Below, in pieces: positions 33,881 to 45,818 of a stretch of DNA of 64,000 nucleotides. The notes beneath the pieces were generated by a model, which saw only the letters and a program-made list of their open reading frames with translations, made no database searches and was not told the origin of the DNA. The DNA lies in the NCBI RefSeq assembly GCF_003576645.1, contig NC_044916.1, forward strand, positions 26,854,755-26,918,754, in the 5' to 3' direction. Each line of letters opens with the position of its first letter. The first letter of the stretch is position 1. This stretch comes from Ipomoea triloba. Its lineage: Eukaryota > Streptophyta > Magnoliopsida > Solanales > Convolvulaceae. The position numbers were made by a program, and so were the translations under genes.

Positions 33881-36820
33881 ATTCGCCCTGCAGAATTTAG
33901 ACCCAAATTGTTTTACGTGAACTCAGAATTCGGGATTTAGCTGTGAGTGGCGATTTTATAGGCCGTTATGGATGCTTCTGGAAGAACATACAGGTGGACT
34001 CATTTTCCCCTTTCAACATTCCTCAGCTGGACCCGGCCCGTTGTAGCCCAACAACCAAGTCATTCTTTGTTTCCGTCTGCAATCAAACATTTTACAAACA
34101 ATTTAATAATTTATGATAAAAATAATTTACAAACAAAAGTTTTACATTGGGAGGAGAATCTTTAACACGTAGTAATAATTTATGATAAAAATAAATTCGA
34201 ATACTTTCTCATTAATTCATCCCTCCCAAATATTTGACACACTTCATAGAATGATGTGCGTAGGGATGCCAATTTTAACCCCAATAAAATTTTGAGTAAA
34301 ATTTTCTCATTAATTCACCATTCCTATAAAAATTGACACACTTTACAAAACGATGGTTACCAGGTATGTCAATCTTAGTTCGATGTCGATGCATTGTCCC
34401 GATAAAATCAAAAAATTTGAGAGTTAGGTCCGAAATACTTTAGCTCGATAGTTCAAAATCGATAAGCTCGGTGACCCAAACGGGTTAGCCCGAAATGTAG
34501 TGGACTAGCCTGATAACTCGAACCACTTAAAGTTATTCTTTGTTATAAAGTAATGTGCACATAACATATATAAATGGAGTTTAACAGTTTTATAAGTTTA
34601 AAAAAAAATTTAATAAATATATTATAATAAAATATTTTTTAATGAAAATAAATAATGAAAAATTTAAAACTTACTATAAACATTATATTATAGTGTAAGT
34701 ATATTAATTAGTTTTAGTTGGAATTTAGAAATTGAGGTTTAGATTGATTGAATGATGTATAAGTTTATATTTACTAGTGTAAATGTGCTAGTTTACTAGA
34801 ATTGAAAGTTTAGAACGAATGTTAATTTGAAAATGTCAAAAGTTTTACTTAAATCCGCCCACCCTAGGTTTTTAGGTTAGGACCAAGAATTTTGAACCTG
34901 ACAAAAATAAATAAATAAATAAATAAAAGAGAGAGAGACTTGGATTAGCCCGAACCGAGTCTCAAAAGGACTAGCCCAATTGACATACATACGGATAACA
35001 TTACATATTTACATGGCGTGCAGTGAATGTATAAGTTGACTTGAATCATTTACAAGTCATGAAGTAAATCCCAACTCATCGAATTCATGAGTGAATTTTT
35101 TCAAAACTCATCTTGATCCACCAATGTGGGTACCACTCTCATTTTTTAATTTGTGTTCATCAATTCAACCCGCACAATAAGCCTAACAACCCGAGGTTTA
35201 GGGTTTAGGCCAACCCGACAAAAAAAAAAAAAAAGTAAAAAAACTTATTAGTCTGAACCGATAAGCTCGACAGGGTTAGCCGAAACCGAGTGAGCTGGCC
35301 CGATTGTCATCCATTGGTTCCAACATAATAAAATGTTTACGGAGTGTAGTACAAAAGAAATCGAAATGTTCAATGAGGTCGGCAATAAAAATTATTAAAT
35401 AAATTAAAAATAATATTTTTAATATATATGGTGATTATCATATTAATGATAACTAGTTGAATATCTCAATTTTAGTCGAATTGCACAATTTTAGACGATT
35501 CAGTGACTCAATTACAATTTTTTAATTTAATTATTTAATTCAATTTTTGTGTATTATTCAGAGACTAATTTGAACATTGTTTATGATAAAAAGTACTACT
35601 CATACTCTTGAAACATACCACACAAACTTTTTATAATTTACTCCTGAAAAGTTATAGGTTCACTAACATTTGATTATTTAAAAAGAGTTATGCCAACTGC
35701 CAAGTACCTTGTAGTTTGATGGTATTATTATTATCATTTTAAATGGAAGGCCACATGTTTGAGCTATAAATAGGTTAAATTGTAGTCACTAAAAATGGTT
35801 ATATTACATGTAACTAATCATTAGTTATTAAAAAAACTTTTTTTAAAAAAAAATTCTTCTTTACGCCTAATCAATAAAAATCACATGATAATTATACATT
35901 GTTGATGTAAAATAAGTCGATAAAACAAATATATAAATAATGGTATTTAATTTAGAAAAATTAATCCCAATCAAAATTTGGTATGAAATCAAATGATTGA
36001 ATGTATTTATACAAAATAAAAACAAAAAGAGGGTTTTCAAATATGAGATTATAAACCCAACAAGAAATTGAGGAAAGATCCAAGACGTGTGTAACACACA
36101 TTATTCATAAAACCAATTCATTACCTCCCGAAAGTGCTAAGAGCGTTGTAGAGTCAGTCTCTCAGAACAAAATGAATAACAGTTTAACGTTTGAACACTC
36201 AAACTAATAAACCAGACGAACTAGAACAACATGCTGAGCACTTTAACTATTTATTGAAGTGTTGGCAAAAAAATAAATTTCATAAGAAAATGATTTTACG
36301 AGAGAGGAAGGGAAAAAACAAAGATTTTGGAGTTTCTCAAAAAAATCAGCAACCTTCAACATTTAATCTAGAAATTAATTCTAAATATTAATTCTAGGAA
36401 GAAATTAATTCTAAATATTAAAATTGAAATCAAAACCTCTATCTTTTACAACTCAAATTGTATGCATAAGGATGTTGTATATATAGTGGTGTAAATTTAC
36501 TTCCCAAATCAATGTGGGACAAAAGGCTACTTACCAGCCTCCCCAACCCATTTTTCCAACTCAAATGGATCTACTATCAGAATCAATTTATCATTCACTC
36601 ATTATTCGTTTTGAGCGTACAATATATTGATTTCTTCGTCTCACTACGAAGAGTGCAAATCCACTTTGACCTGACCCAAACAAGAAGTGTACCTCATATA
36701 TATTTATACCACAAAATAGTCACTTAGATGCCGTTTTAATGCTAAAAATTCCTAACATATATATTTCCAAAAAGGCAAAAAACACAAGCATCTATCTTTA
36801 AAAAAAAAAAAAAACAAAAA
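33881..36820. other. Spacer, AT-rich
   Basis: No gene was recognised. 34360-35310 contains several 'ttagcccgaa(c)cgag', 'aagctcg' and 'gattgtcat' phrases in both directions, suggestive of an old inverted-repeat element, with a (ATAA)n stretch at 34906-34927 and A-runs at 35220-35234. 35820-36100 and 36180-36420 are low-complexity AT. Confidence 0.4.
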
Positions 36821-37421
36821 GATAGTGTGAAGTGGAGTGAATTGTATCCTGCTGCCATAGTCCCATTATTCTACATCAAGTGATATGGAGAATATGTCAA
36901 AAACAGTGATGAGTGCAGTGCAGGTTTTTGATTTGGTCTAGGAATGGTTTTCAACTGTACTACTGTTTCCATATTCATATAGCATTTTCCAAGGTTGCCA
37001 AACCCATCACTGAAACTGAAATATATGGTAGGCATGTGCAGATGTGCTACTCATCACAAACAAATGTTACATCCCACTAAGGAGACTTCCTCTTAGAGTC
37101 TTCAAGTAAATCATCACACCTTAGACTATTTGCATATATATTGCAAAACCCAACACCAACCAAAACAACCCAATAATAGTGAAACAGAATGTTAAGTCCA
37201 AATCTGTGGAAACCAATTATATATGTAAAATCACTTTCCATCCCCATTCCTATCATTTTAAGGAATCACTAGTGTTAATTGTGGTTACTGATTGATTGAT
37301 TGTTAGTCTAGGAAATCACATCACTTTTCTGATTAGCAGGATGATAATAACAATATTTTACATGAAAATCCAAAAAGAGAAAAATCGGAGTTAATATCAT
37401 CAAAGATCTTCCGAATATAGT

Positions 37422-37994
37422 GATTTTGTAACATTTAATTTAGTCCTAAACTTTCAAATTGATTACTCGTGATCCTTTGATTTTCAAATTATTACTATCA
37501 GTGGTCCAAGTTAACCGCTCATGGTCCAACTTTTAAAATTTAACCAGCAGTGATCCTCTAGAAGGACCATGACTGGTTAAAATTTGATAGTTGAAGGATC
37601 ATAGTGGTTAACTTGAACCACAGACAGGGCCGGATTTTAAGGGGTGCAAGATGTGCAAGAGCACAAGGCCCCAAAATTTTGGGGCCCCTATAGTCTAGCT
37701 CGGGTCCAATAGTTAGTATATGTATTTGTGATTATATTGGCTCAAAATTAAGTTTTCATGACTGATCTACATTCTACTACGTATTATTCAAAAAAAAATT
37801 CTACTCCGTAATATTCACGCGAATCATTTTTCTTCAATTCGTAGTTTATTTATACTTTAATAGGGACTCACTTATTTACCAACACAGGGCCACACAAATT
37901 AAAAAATCGGCCCTGACCACAAATGGTAACAATTTAAAAGTCAAAGGACCACGGATAGTCAATTTAAAAGTTTAGGAGTAAACGTGACAAAATC
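37422..37994. mobile_element. Foldback element split by a hAT MITE
   Basis: The left half runs from 'gattttgtaac' through 'cctaaactttcaaattga' and 'gatcctttgattttcaaatt' to 37624. The right half, 37916-37994, is its inverted match. The interruption carries its own ends and target duplication, so it inserted later. Confidence 0.82.
37625..37915. mobile_element. hAT-type MITE with 8-bp target duplication
   Basis: The ends are CAGGGCCGGATTTT and its inverted counterpart AAAAAATCGGCCCTG. Flanks ACCACAGA (37617-37624) and ACCACAAA (37916-37923) are an 8-bp duplication with one mismatch, as expected for hAT insertion. It is non-coding, 291 bp. Confidence 0.9.
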
Positions 37995-39196
37995 AATATA
38001 CTTGGAGGATGGTATTAAGTATTAACTCAGAAAAATTGGAAACCCAACATTGGTTTATAAGCTTGCAGTTTTTGGAATAAAGATCAGAAGAATATCATTT
38101 CAGTGCTAAAAGAGATCAGAGATTGTAAAAATGACTGAACATTTTACTGTAACAGTTATTAACAAACATTAATGTTACTTTCCTACTTGTTTTGCTTAAA
38201 ACTTAGGTTGTTATAGTTACAGACACTTAAAACTTGGGTGCACAACACTGTCCATTTTGTCTAAGAAATAATAAGAAGGATTGCAATCTTAGTATTGTTC
38301 ATGAACAGTCTATGTCTGTGCTTTTATCCTAGCAAACAAAACTTTTATCATATATAGTACAAAGCAATAGAACAACCTTCAACTCAAACTGAAGGAAATG
38401 ATAATCATTAGAACAAGACTAAGGAGTATAGAATGAAGAAGGAATAAAAAAAAGAGTGGTTGTGGAGTTTTGTGGGTACATAAATAGTTACAATTTAGTC
38501 ACACACTCACATATTACTTTGTACTATTGCTCCAACAACATTATTCATTTAAAGTCAACCTTAACACTTCTTTGCTTAGGACTGTGGCCAAACATATCAT
38601 GACCTTCATGATCCTTCGTTCTCCGCCTTCTTGCCTCGTTAACAAGTCTCTTTATATCACGTAATCTAACATTAAATGGATAATCTTGGTTTCATATATC
38701 TTATTAAAATTAGTGTTAGGTCAGTTTGAGATGTCACCTTCAATTCTTTCATTCCCTCCCTTGTGTGTATTCAAAGGTTTAGGTGGGCAGATACATTACC
38801 CCCACCCCTCTTTTTTACCTACCTTAGCTCCCAGTCTCCCTCCCTTTTTATGCTTCTTGTTATCTTCTTGCTATTGGTTTAACTTTTCAATGATTTTGAA
38901 CAAAACCCTTTTCTTGATTGTGTGCATTTCCAAATGGAACTAAATCCTGTTCATCCTTGTAGCCATTTAGGCCTACTTTTTTTTTTTTTTTTTGGCATTA
39001 CTGGCTCTAAATGGGATTCAAAATTTTGTGAGGTTTTGGTTTTTCCCACTTTCATTGATAGCCAAACACTGAGGTTTTGATCATGAATTGCCATCAATTT
39101 ATTGAAAGTCTCATGTTTTTTGGTTCCATTTTGAAAGCACCCTCTTGTGGGAAATGACATGAACTCAGACAAATAAGCATTGTTGGATCCTCTGAA

Positions 39197-42100
39197 ATGG
39201 AAAGCCAAAGGAATTTCAGAGCCCAAAAGTGTCTGCTTTTTATGTTCTTGATTTCTATGGTTTGCAGCCTCACAGAATCTCTGAATGAGGAGGGAATCAC
39301 ACTTTTGGAGTTCAAAAGCTCCCTTTTGGACCCAAACAACAATCTGCAGAGCTGGAATTCTTCAGGCTTCTTGAATCCCTGCAATTGGGCTGGTATAGCA
39401 TGCAATGGTGATCACAAGGTAACTTCTGTACACCTTCATGGCCTCTATCTATCTGGTAGCTTATCTTCAACAATCTGCGAGCTTCCCGCTTTGATTGAAT
39501 TCAACATCTCAGCAAATTTCATTTCTGGCCATATTCCTGATTTTGGCCATTGCCAAAATCTTGAGGTTTTAGACCTCTGCACCAATAGACTCCATGATAA
39601 ATTCCCTTCCAAGTTCTCTGATATGCTCTCCCTCAGGAAGCTTTACCTGTGTGAGAATTATATCTATGGAGAAATCGATTCAGAGATCGGAAACTTAACT
39701 TTGCTTGAGGAGCTTGTAATTTACAGTAATAATCTCACTGGAAGGATTCCAAACTCAATAAGTAAACTGAAAAAGCTTAGGATTGTGAGGGCAGGGAGGA
39801 ATTGTTTCTCAGGTAGAGTTCCTGCAGAGATTAGTGAATGTGAGAGTTTACAGATCCTTGGACTGGCAGAGAATAGGCTAGAGGGGTCTTTTCCTGTAGA
39901 GCTTCAGAGGCTTGAGAATCTCACTAACTTGATCCTTCGCTCGAATTCGTTGTCTGGTGCAATTCCTGCTGAAATTGGGAATTTCAGTCACCTGGAAGTG
40001 CTTGCACTCCATGATAATTCCTTCACCGGGCCGCTCCCCAAAGAGCTGGGGAAGTTAGCCATGCTAAAAAGATTCTACCTTTACAGAAACCATTTGAATG
40101 GAACAATTCCTTGGGAAATTGGGAACTGTTCTAGTGCCACTGAGATAGACTTCTCTGAGAATCACTTGGGTGGGATTATTCCAAAATCGTTGGGCCGAGT
40201 TTCTAATCTCCAGCTGCTTCATCTTTTCGAAAACCTCTTACATGGAAGTATCCCAAGAGAGCTTGGAGAGCTGAAGCACCTCAGGAAGTTGGATTTATCC
40301 ATAAACAATTTGACAGGTAGGATCCCTTTAGAGTTTCAGAATCTCGAGTTCTTGGAAAATATACAACTTTTCGACAATCATCTTGAAGGAACTATCCCCC
40401 CGTTACTCGGGCTGAAAACCAACCTGTCTTTTCTTGACATGTCAAGGAACAATCTGATAGGAAGCATCCCTCCAAAGCTCTGTTGGTTCCAGAAACTGAG
40501 CTTTCTGAGCCTTGGCTCCAATAAGTTGTCGGGAAACATTCCTCGTGGCCTAAAAACTTGCAAGTCTCTGGAGCAGATGATGCTGGGAGATAACCTGCTC
40601 ACCGGTACTCTTTCTGTTGAGCTGTGCAAACTCCAGAATCTTTCGGCTCTCGAGCTGTATCAAAACCGGTTTACTGGACTGTTACCCTCAGATATCGGCA
40701 ATTTTAGCAGACTGGAAAGGTTTCTCTTGTCAAATAACTACTTTTTTGGGCATATCCCTCCTGAGATTAGGAAACTTGTGAGGCTTGTTACTTTCAATGT
40801 CTCCTCAAACAGGCTATCTGGGGGGATTCCTCATGAGTTGGGTGATTGTATTAGGCTTCAGAGGCTTGATCTTAGCAAAAACTGGTTTACTGGGAACCTC
40901 CCAGATACATTAGGCCTGTTAGTGAATTTGGAATTGCTTAAGCTATCAGATAACAGATTAAATGGGGAGATTCCATATACATTGGGGGAGCTTGTAAGAC
41001 TAACTGATCTGCAAATGGGGGGCAATTTATTTTCTGGCGAAATCCCTATTGAGCTCGGTCGACTCACAGCCCTTCAAATTTCTCTCAACATCAGCCATAA
41101 TGCTCTCACTGGATCAATCCCAGCCAACCTGGGAAACTTGCAGATGCTTATATCACTCTACTTGAATGACAACCAACTAACAGGTGAAATTCCCGGTTCG
41201 ATAGGTGAGCTGATGAGCCTCAATGTCTGCAACCTTTCCAACAATAACCTGATAGGAGCAGTACCAAACACCCCCGTGTTTCGAAGAATGGACTCGAGCA
41301 ATTTTGCTGGGAATGTAGGGCTGTGCAAGCTGGATTCACCGAATTGCTTCCCCTCAACAACCCCATTAACGGTTTCGAATCCAAGCTGGATGAAGAAAGC
41401 TTCATACAGAGAAAAAGTAATCCTCATATGCTCAGCTGTTGTTGGACTGGTTTCTTTGGTCTTCATTGCTGGTGTTTGTTGGATGATGAAGAGCCACACG
41501 AAAGCCCTCGTCCTAGTAGAAAATCAAGCCAAAACCGACGTCTTGGAGGAATATCACTTCCCCAGAAAAAGATACAGTTTTCAGGACCTTGTTATGGGCA
41601 CTGAGGATTTCTCAGAAAGTGCTATCATAGGAAGAGGAGCCTGTGGTGTTGTCTACAAGGCTGTAATGACTGATGGAGAAGTAATTGCTGTGAAAAAGCT
41701 GAAATCCCGCGGAGAAGGAGGGAGCTTAGAAAACAGCTTCACTGCAGAGTTATCGATACTCGGGAATATCTGTCACAGAAATATTGTGAAACTCTATGGT
41801 TACTGCCACCACCAAGACTGCAATCTTCTCTTGTATGAGTACATGGAAAATGGAAGCCTCGGGGAAATTCTTCGTGGGAATAAGGAAACTCGAACGCTGC
41901 TGAACTGGAATGACAGATACAAGATTGGTCTTGGAGCAGCTGAGGGCCTATGTTACCTCCACCATGATTGTAAGCCCCAAATCATCCACCGCGACATAAA
42001 ATCAAACAATATCTTATTGGATGAATCGCTCGAGCCACATGTAGGAGACTTTGGCTTGGCAAAGCTAATCGACTTGCCATACTCGAAATCAATGTCAGCT

Positions 42101-42666
42101 GTGGCTGGTTCATATGGCTACATTGCGCCCGGTAAGGCAACTCTAGTACTCTACCTTACTTTCTATATTTCGAGCATTCGCCAATTTTATATTGATACAG
42201 ATGCTGAAACTTAACTGCAGAATATGCTTACACAATGAAAGTGACAGAGAAATCTGATATATATAGTTTCGGGGTCGTTCTGCTGGAACTAATCACGGGA
42301 AGCTCCCCGGTTCAACACATCGAGCAAGGAGGAGATCTAGTGACTTGGGTGAGAAAATCAGTTCACGAAGGAGTGTCGTTCTCTGATATCTTTGACAAAA
42401 GGCTCGATCTTAGTTCGGGAAGCACGATTGAGGAGATGTCTTTAGTTCTCAAGATTGCATTGTTTTGTACCAATATATCTCCTCTCAATAGGCCAACAAT
42501 GAGAGAGGTGGTTGCGATGCTGATCGACGCTAAGGAAGCAACGAATAATTCGCTGCCCTCTCCAACATCAGAAACTCCTTTAGATGATGCCCATTCTAAT
42601 GAAGGTATCATAGCTTGCAAATCAATCCTCCCTGCAATATTTTCATCAAGTAAAATTAGCCTGTAG
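39197..42666 (+). CDS. LRR receptor-like serine/threonine kinase (LRR-XI, At1g17230-like)
   Basis: Exons 39197-42131 and 42221-42666 (89-bp intron splitting a Glu codon in APEYAY); 1126 aa. A signal peptide covers residues about 1-29. An N-cap cysteine pair sits in CNWAGIAC, then roughly two dozen LRRs (LxxLxLxxNxLxGxIP) run to about residue 690. A transmembrane helix lies at about 741-764 (VILICSAVVGLVSLVF). The kinase domain has a Gly loop at 812-817 (GRGACG), Lys833 in IAVKK, HRD at 931-933 followed by IKSNN, DFG at 951-953, and GSYGYIAPE. All catalytic residues are present, so an active RD kinase is expected at the plasma membrane. Many stretches (LDLCTNR, YIYSNNLTG-like, RAGRN, QISLNISHN) fit the At1g17230 clade as I recall it. 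The ligand is unknown. Confidence 0.96.
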
Positions 42667-42906
42667 TTAAGGTACATTTTGCCTTTAACTAGCAACTTTC
42701 TCAGAGATCCACTGATTATTGCAATGATCTAATTTATCTATCTTCTTTGGTCTTGATATCCTGTCCAATATGTTACAAAATGGATTAAATGGGAATGATT
42801 TTCACATAGTAAGATCAAGAAGAGATACCATATTATCTATCTCTGTTATCTACCTCAGATATTCACAAATTTTAATATGAACAGTATCATGTTTCCCATG
42901 TCAACA
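42667..42906 (+). other. 3' flank of the LRR kinase
   Basis: Presumed 3' UTR; nothing else recognised. Confidence 0.4.
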
Positions 42907-43205
42907 TACGAAGGAAAGCAATTCCCAATTCAATTAAAGGTAAAAATCACATGCTTATTATCCACACTGATAAATTCATAGTCGAGTCTGACAGAACGAT
43001 CAAATCAGTAGCAAAATCAGAAAGAACTATGTACATCCATCAATCATCGTCTTACTCAAAACAAATTCAAGAATGAGTCACCCCCTAAAGACCCAAATGA
43101 ATTAAACATTGAAAGAGATTAAAAGAACACAAGAACGAGATCACAAAACTGCTCCTCTTGTGGCTGTTCCAATATTCCACCCTCTCTCTTCTCTTTGGCT
43201 TTGGA
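42907..43205 (-). pseudogene. Duplicated 3' end of the kinesin gene
   Basis: Nearly identical to 45590-45885, which holds the last codons (ending [13 protein letters not shown]) and the 3' UTR of the KIN-14 gene. Shared phrases include 'aactatgtacatccatcaatcatc', 'aaagacccaaat(g/a)aattaaacattg' and 'cttgtggctgttccaatattcc'. It is in the same orientation. The Pumilio-like gene lies between the two copies. Confidence 0.9.
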
Positions 43206-43339
43206 TATGAAATTTTTAACAATAAGCTGCAATTTTCAAACACATTTTTTGCAGTGACATTTCAAAATTGACAAGAGAAATAGATCAGACATGGTTGGCT
43301 GGCTTCCTTCTCAAAATTAAATTGTCTGCGAAACCGGCT

Positions 43340-44919
43340 TCACAACGCTTCCATCATAAGATTTACTTGTGTCCCATATTTGGTTAAAGAAAGAGCAAAG
43401 TTAAGTGGCTTAAGGGATGCGGCAAGCAATTCATAAAGCTCGACGTCATGAGTCTGTACATGTATGCAAAAAAAAAAAAAAAAAAGAAAAAGATGGGTTT
43501 TCGTTAGTAAGAAATCTGAAAAGCATGCAACAGAAAATAAAATTCAGCCTAACAGATTGATTGAGATGAGTTATGTTAGTTTACCCTTGTTAGTATAAGT
43601 GCTACTTGGATTACATAGGTTCCAAATCTCTCACTGGCAAGTTCCAGAAGTGTATTTTCACTGGCCTGCAGAAGGCTCTCAACAACAGATTTCATTCCAT
43701 ATTTTGATGCCCGTGTGCATGTCTGAACAAGACTACCACTCCCTCTCCTAGGCAGGTTTATGAACTCCATCTTGAGGCGATCACATATTTTGTGTATAGC
43801 TTCTTCGTCATTAAGTGCCAGAGCATTCTCCAAAACAATGGACCTGGTGGAAAATCATATGTCATTAGATTAGTAGCTGAAAAGTGCACAACTCATGAAT
43901 AGAAACTCTGATTAAAAACAGTATATAGGACCCCCCCAAGGATCATTCACTAGGAAATTGGATTCCTCTGCTATATTTTCAAGCAGTTGCTTTCTCTGAT
44001 CGCCACACATGAGTTTCAGGAAATCATTCAGGGATGAACATCCATATTTAGTTGTTGCCACCTCTTTGAAGTGATGCATGGCACAAGAAAATAAAACCTG
44101 AAATATTATGTGATGGTTTAAGGTCATTGTCAAATTAATCTGGGGTTTTAGTTGTTGCCACCTCTTTGAAGTGATGCATGGCACAAGAAAATAAAACCTT
44201 AAATATTATGGGGTGGTTTAAGGTGATTGTCAAATTGATCTGGGGTTTAAATTAGTTGATTACCTCATTTTCTTTAGCTCCAAAAGTGTATATGCACTGC
44301 AGAACTAGATATCTGCCGTGTTCACTTGTCATCAGCTCGACAAATCTTTTGGATAGAAGTGAGGTAATAGAATGGGCTAACCCTTTAAGTTTTAGTTTCT
44401 TGATGAACCCTTGAATTGCAATTGAACTGCAAGTGTGATCCAGATGAATTATTGTTCAGTAAAACATTCAAAAAATCAAAAGAAATGCAAAGAATCTTTT
44501 TCTTTTTACCCATGTTTCATAAAGGATGCATTGATAAGCAAGGCCTCATTTAATTCCAGGGTGTCAATGATTGTTTGAAACTGATGTAAATCGCAACGCT
44601 CAAGAATCATTAGGAAGAGATGGTGTCCATATTCATTTGTGATCTCCTCAAGAATGCATTCAAGAATCTCATCAAGAATCTCTTGCCACTGCATTGGATC
44701 TTCGTACACGATCCTTTTCAGCAATTCCACTGACCCTTTCTGCATTTTAGCCATCCTTACAAACGCATTCGTTTTTTTCATATTAGAAGAACGGGATGAC
44801 CTGATGATGTTGAGAATCTCCCCAGGAGTAAAAGAACCAAAGCTTAAATCCAATTCTTCAAATGAGTAACTTATTTCTTCGTCATGGCAGAGAGAAGGTT
44901 TCGAGCTTGAGGCAGCCAT
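43340..44919 (-). CDS. Pumilio/PUF-repeat RNA-binding protein-like, frame problem
   Basis: Exons 44919-44510, 44426-44264, 44097-43932, 43843-43585 and 43453-43340, all with GT..AG ends. PUF-type motifs recur: EYGHHLFLMILERC, EHGRYLVLQCIYTF, KYGCSSLNDFLKLM, NDPWG, ASKYGMKSVVESLL and RFGTYVIQVAL. This gives about six to seven repeats in about 370 aa, close to the C-terminal PUM-HD of small plant APUM proteins. PUF proteins bind mRNA 3' UTRs to repress or destabilise them. Exons 3 and 4 do not fit in frame: exon 3 ends in a run of G (7 C at 43931-43937 on the plus strand) and lacks one base. It is therefore either a sequencing error, an unusual splice, or a frameshifted pseudogene. Exon 3 also has a duplicated acceptor region. 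Confidence 0.75.
44049..44248 (-). repeat. 100-bp tandem duplication across an exon-intron border
   Basis: Two copies with a period of exactly 100 bp (44049-44148, 44149-44248) each contain the end of an intron and the first 47-48 bp of exon 3 of the Pumilio-like gene. The inner copy has acceptor TTTCAG; the outer, upstream one has TTTAAG. Confidence 0.92.
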
Positions 44920-45589
44920 GAGAGAAACTACGGCATAAGGCCGGGATTTGTTGGCGTTTTCTAGACAGGTTGGTATGGATTTTGTTAGACCCGACCCGTT
45001 AACCTGTGGATTATCCGGATTAAACAGGCCAAACCCGGGCAATAATTGCATGCCGTGTAAATAAGGGCAATTTATATATGGACCAAGAAGTTGTATATAT
45101 ACGTACACTCATCACAAGTCACAACTTCAATTCTGCATGCTTTGCTTAATTAATTATACTGCTTTCCTCTCCACGGAAGAAATTTGGGTAAACCCACAGA
45201 CTGAGGCCTTGACTACGTAAACTACCATCGTGCCGAGTTATTCAGCTAATTATTCATTTTCAATCCTCCTCTATATATATATGTCAAGATTTTGTGGTCT
45301 AGTGACACCTGATCTCATCCCTATATGGGAGGTTGTGAGTCCCCTTAGTGGGGTAATTTTTTTTCATAAGATGCATAATTTTTTTATTTTTTATTTTTTC
45401 GAGTTTCAAAACACAACCAATATTCTTTATAAGATTTTATTTATGTTAATCCAACTTAAGGTACGTAGATTAGAAGTTTAAGGTTCATCAGTTTAGAATT
45501 CTTTTTAAAGAACATTGATCACCGCACAACCGCACGGGCTTCAACCGCACCTGAACCATTAAATCAAGAAGAGTAAGATGTGAAAACTA
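44920..45589. other. Spacer between the Pumilio-like and kinesin genes
   Basis: Contains the presumed promoter of the minus-strand Pumilio-like gene. No other gene was recognised. Confidence 0.4.
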
Positions 45590-45818
45590 AGGAAATCAAT
45601 TCCCAATTCAATTAAATGTAAAACTGTAAAAGTCACATGTTGATAAATTCATAGTCTAAGACAAACGATAAAATCAGTAGCAAAATATTAGTAGAAACAA
45701 CTATGTACATCCATCAATCATCATCTTACTCAAAACAGATTCAAGAATGAATCACATCACCCCTAAAGACCCAAATAAATTAAACATTGAAAGAGATTAA
45801 AAGAACACAAGAATGAGA

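Larger units (their letters stand above)
36825..39196 (+). repeat. Segmental duplication copy S3, upstream of the LRR kinase
   Basis: The partner of 31021-32515, in the same order and orientation. It contains the presumed promoter and leader of the intact kinase gene. A nested pair of transposons (37422-37994) separates its halves, and 38700-38880 has additional sequence missing from S1. Confidence 0.85.

Noticed and set aside
34360..35310. Possible old inverted-repeat transposon
   Set aside because: The repeated phrases are too diverged and no ends could be placed.
41323..41604. 93-aa frame inside the receptor kinase
   Set aside because: Out-of-frame shadow within an intact coding exon.
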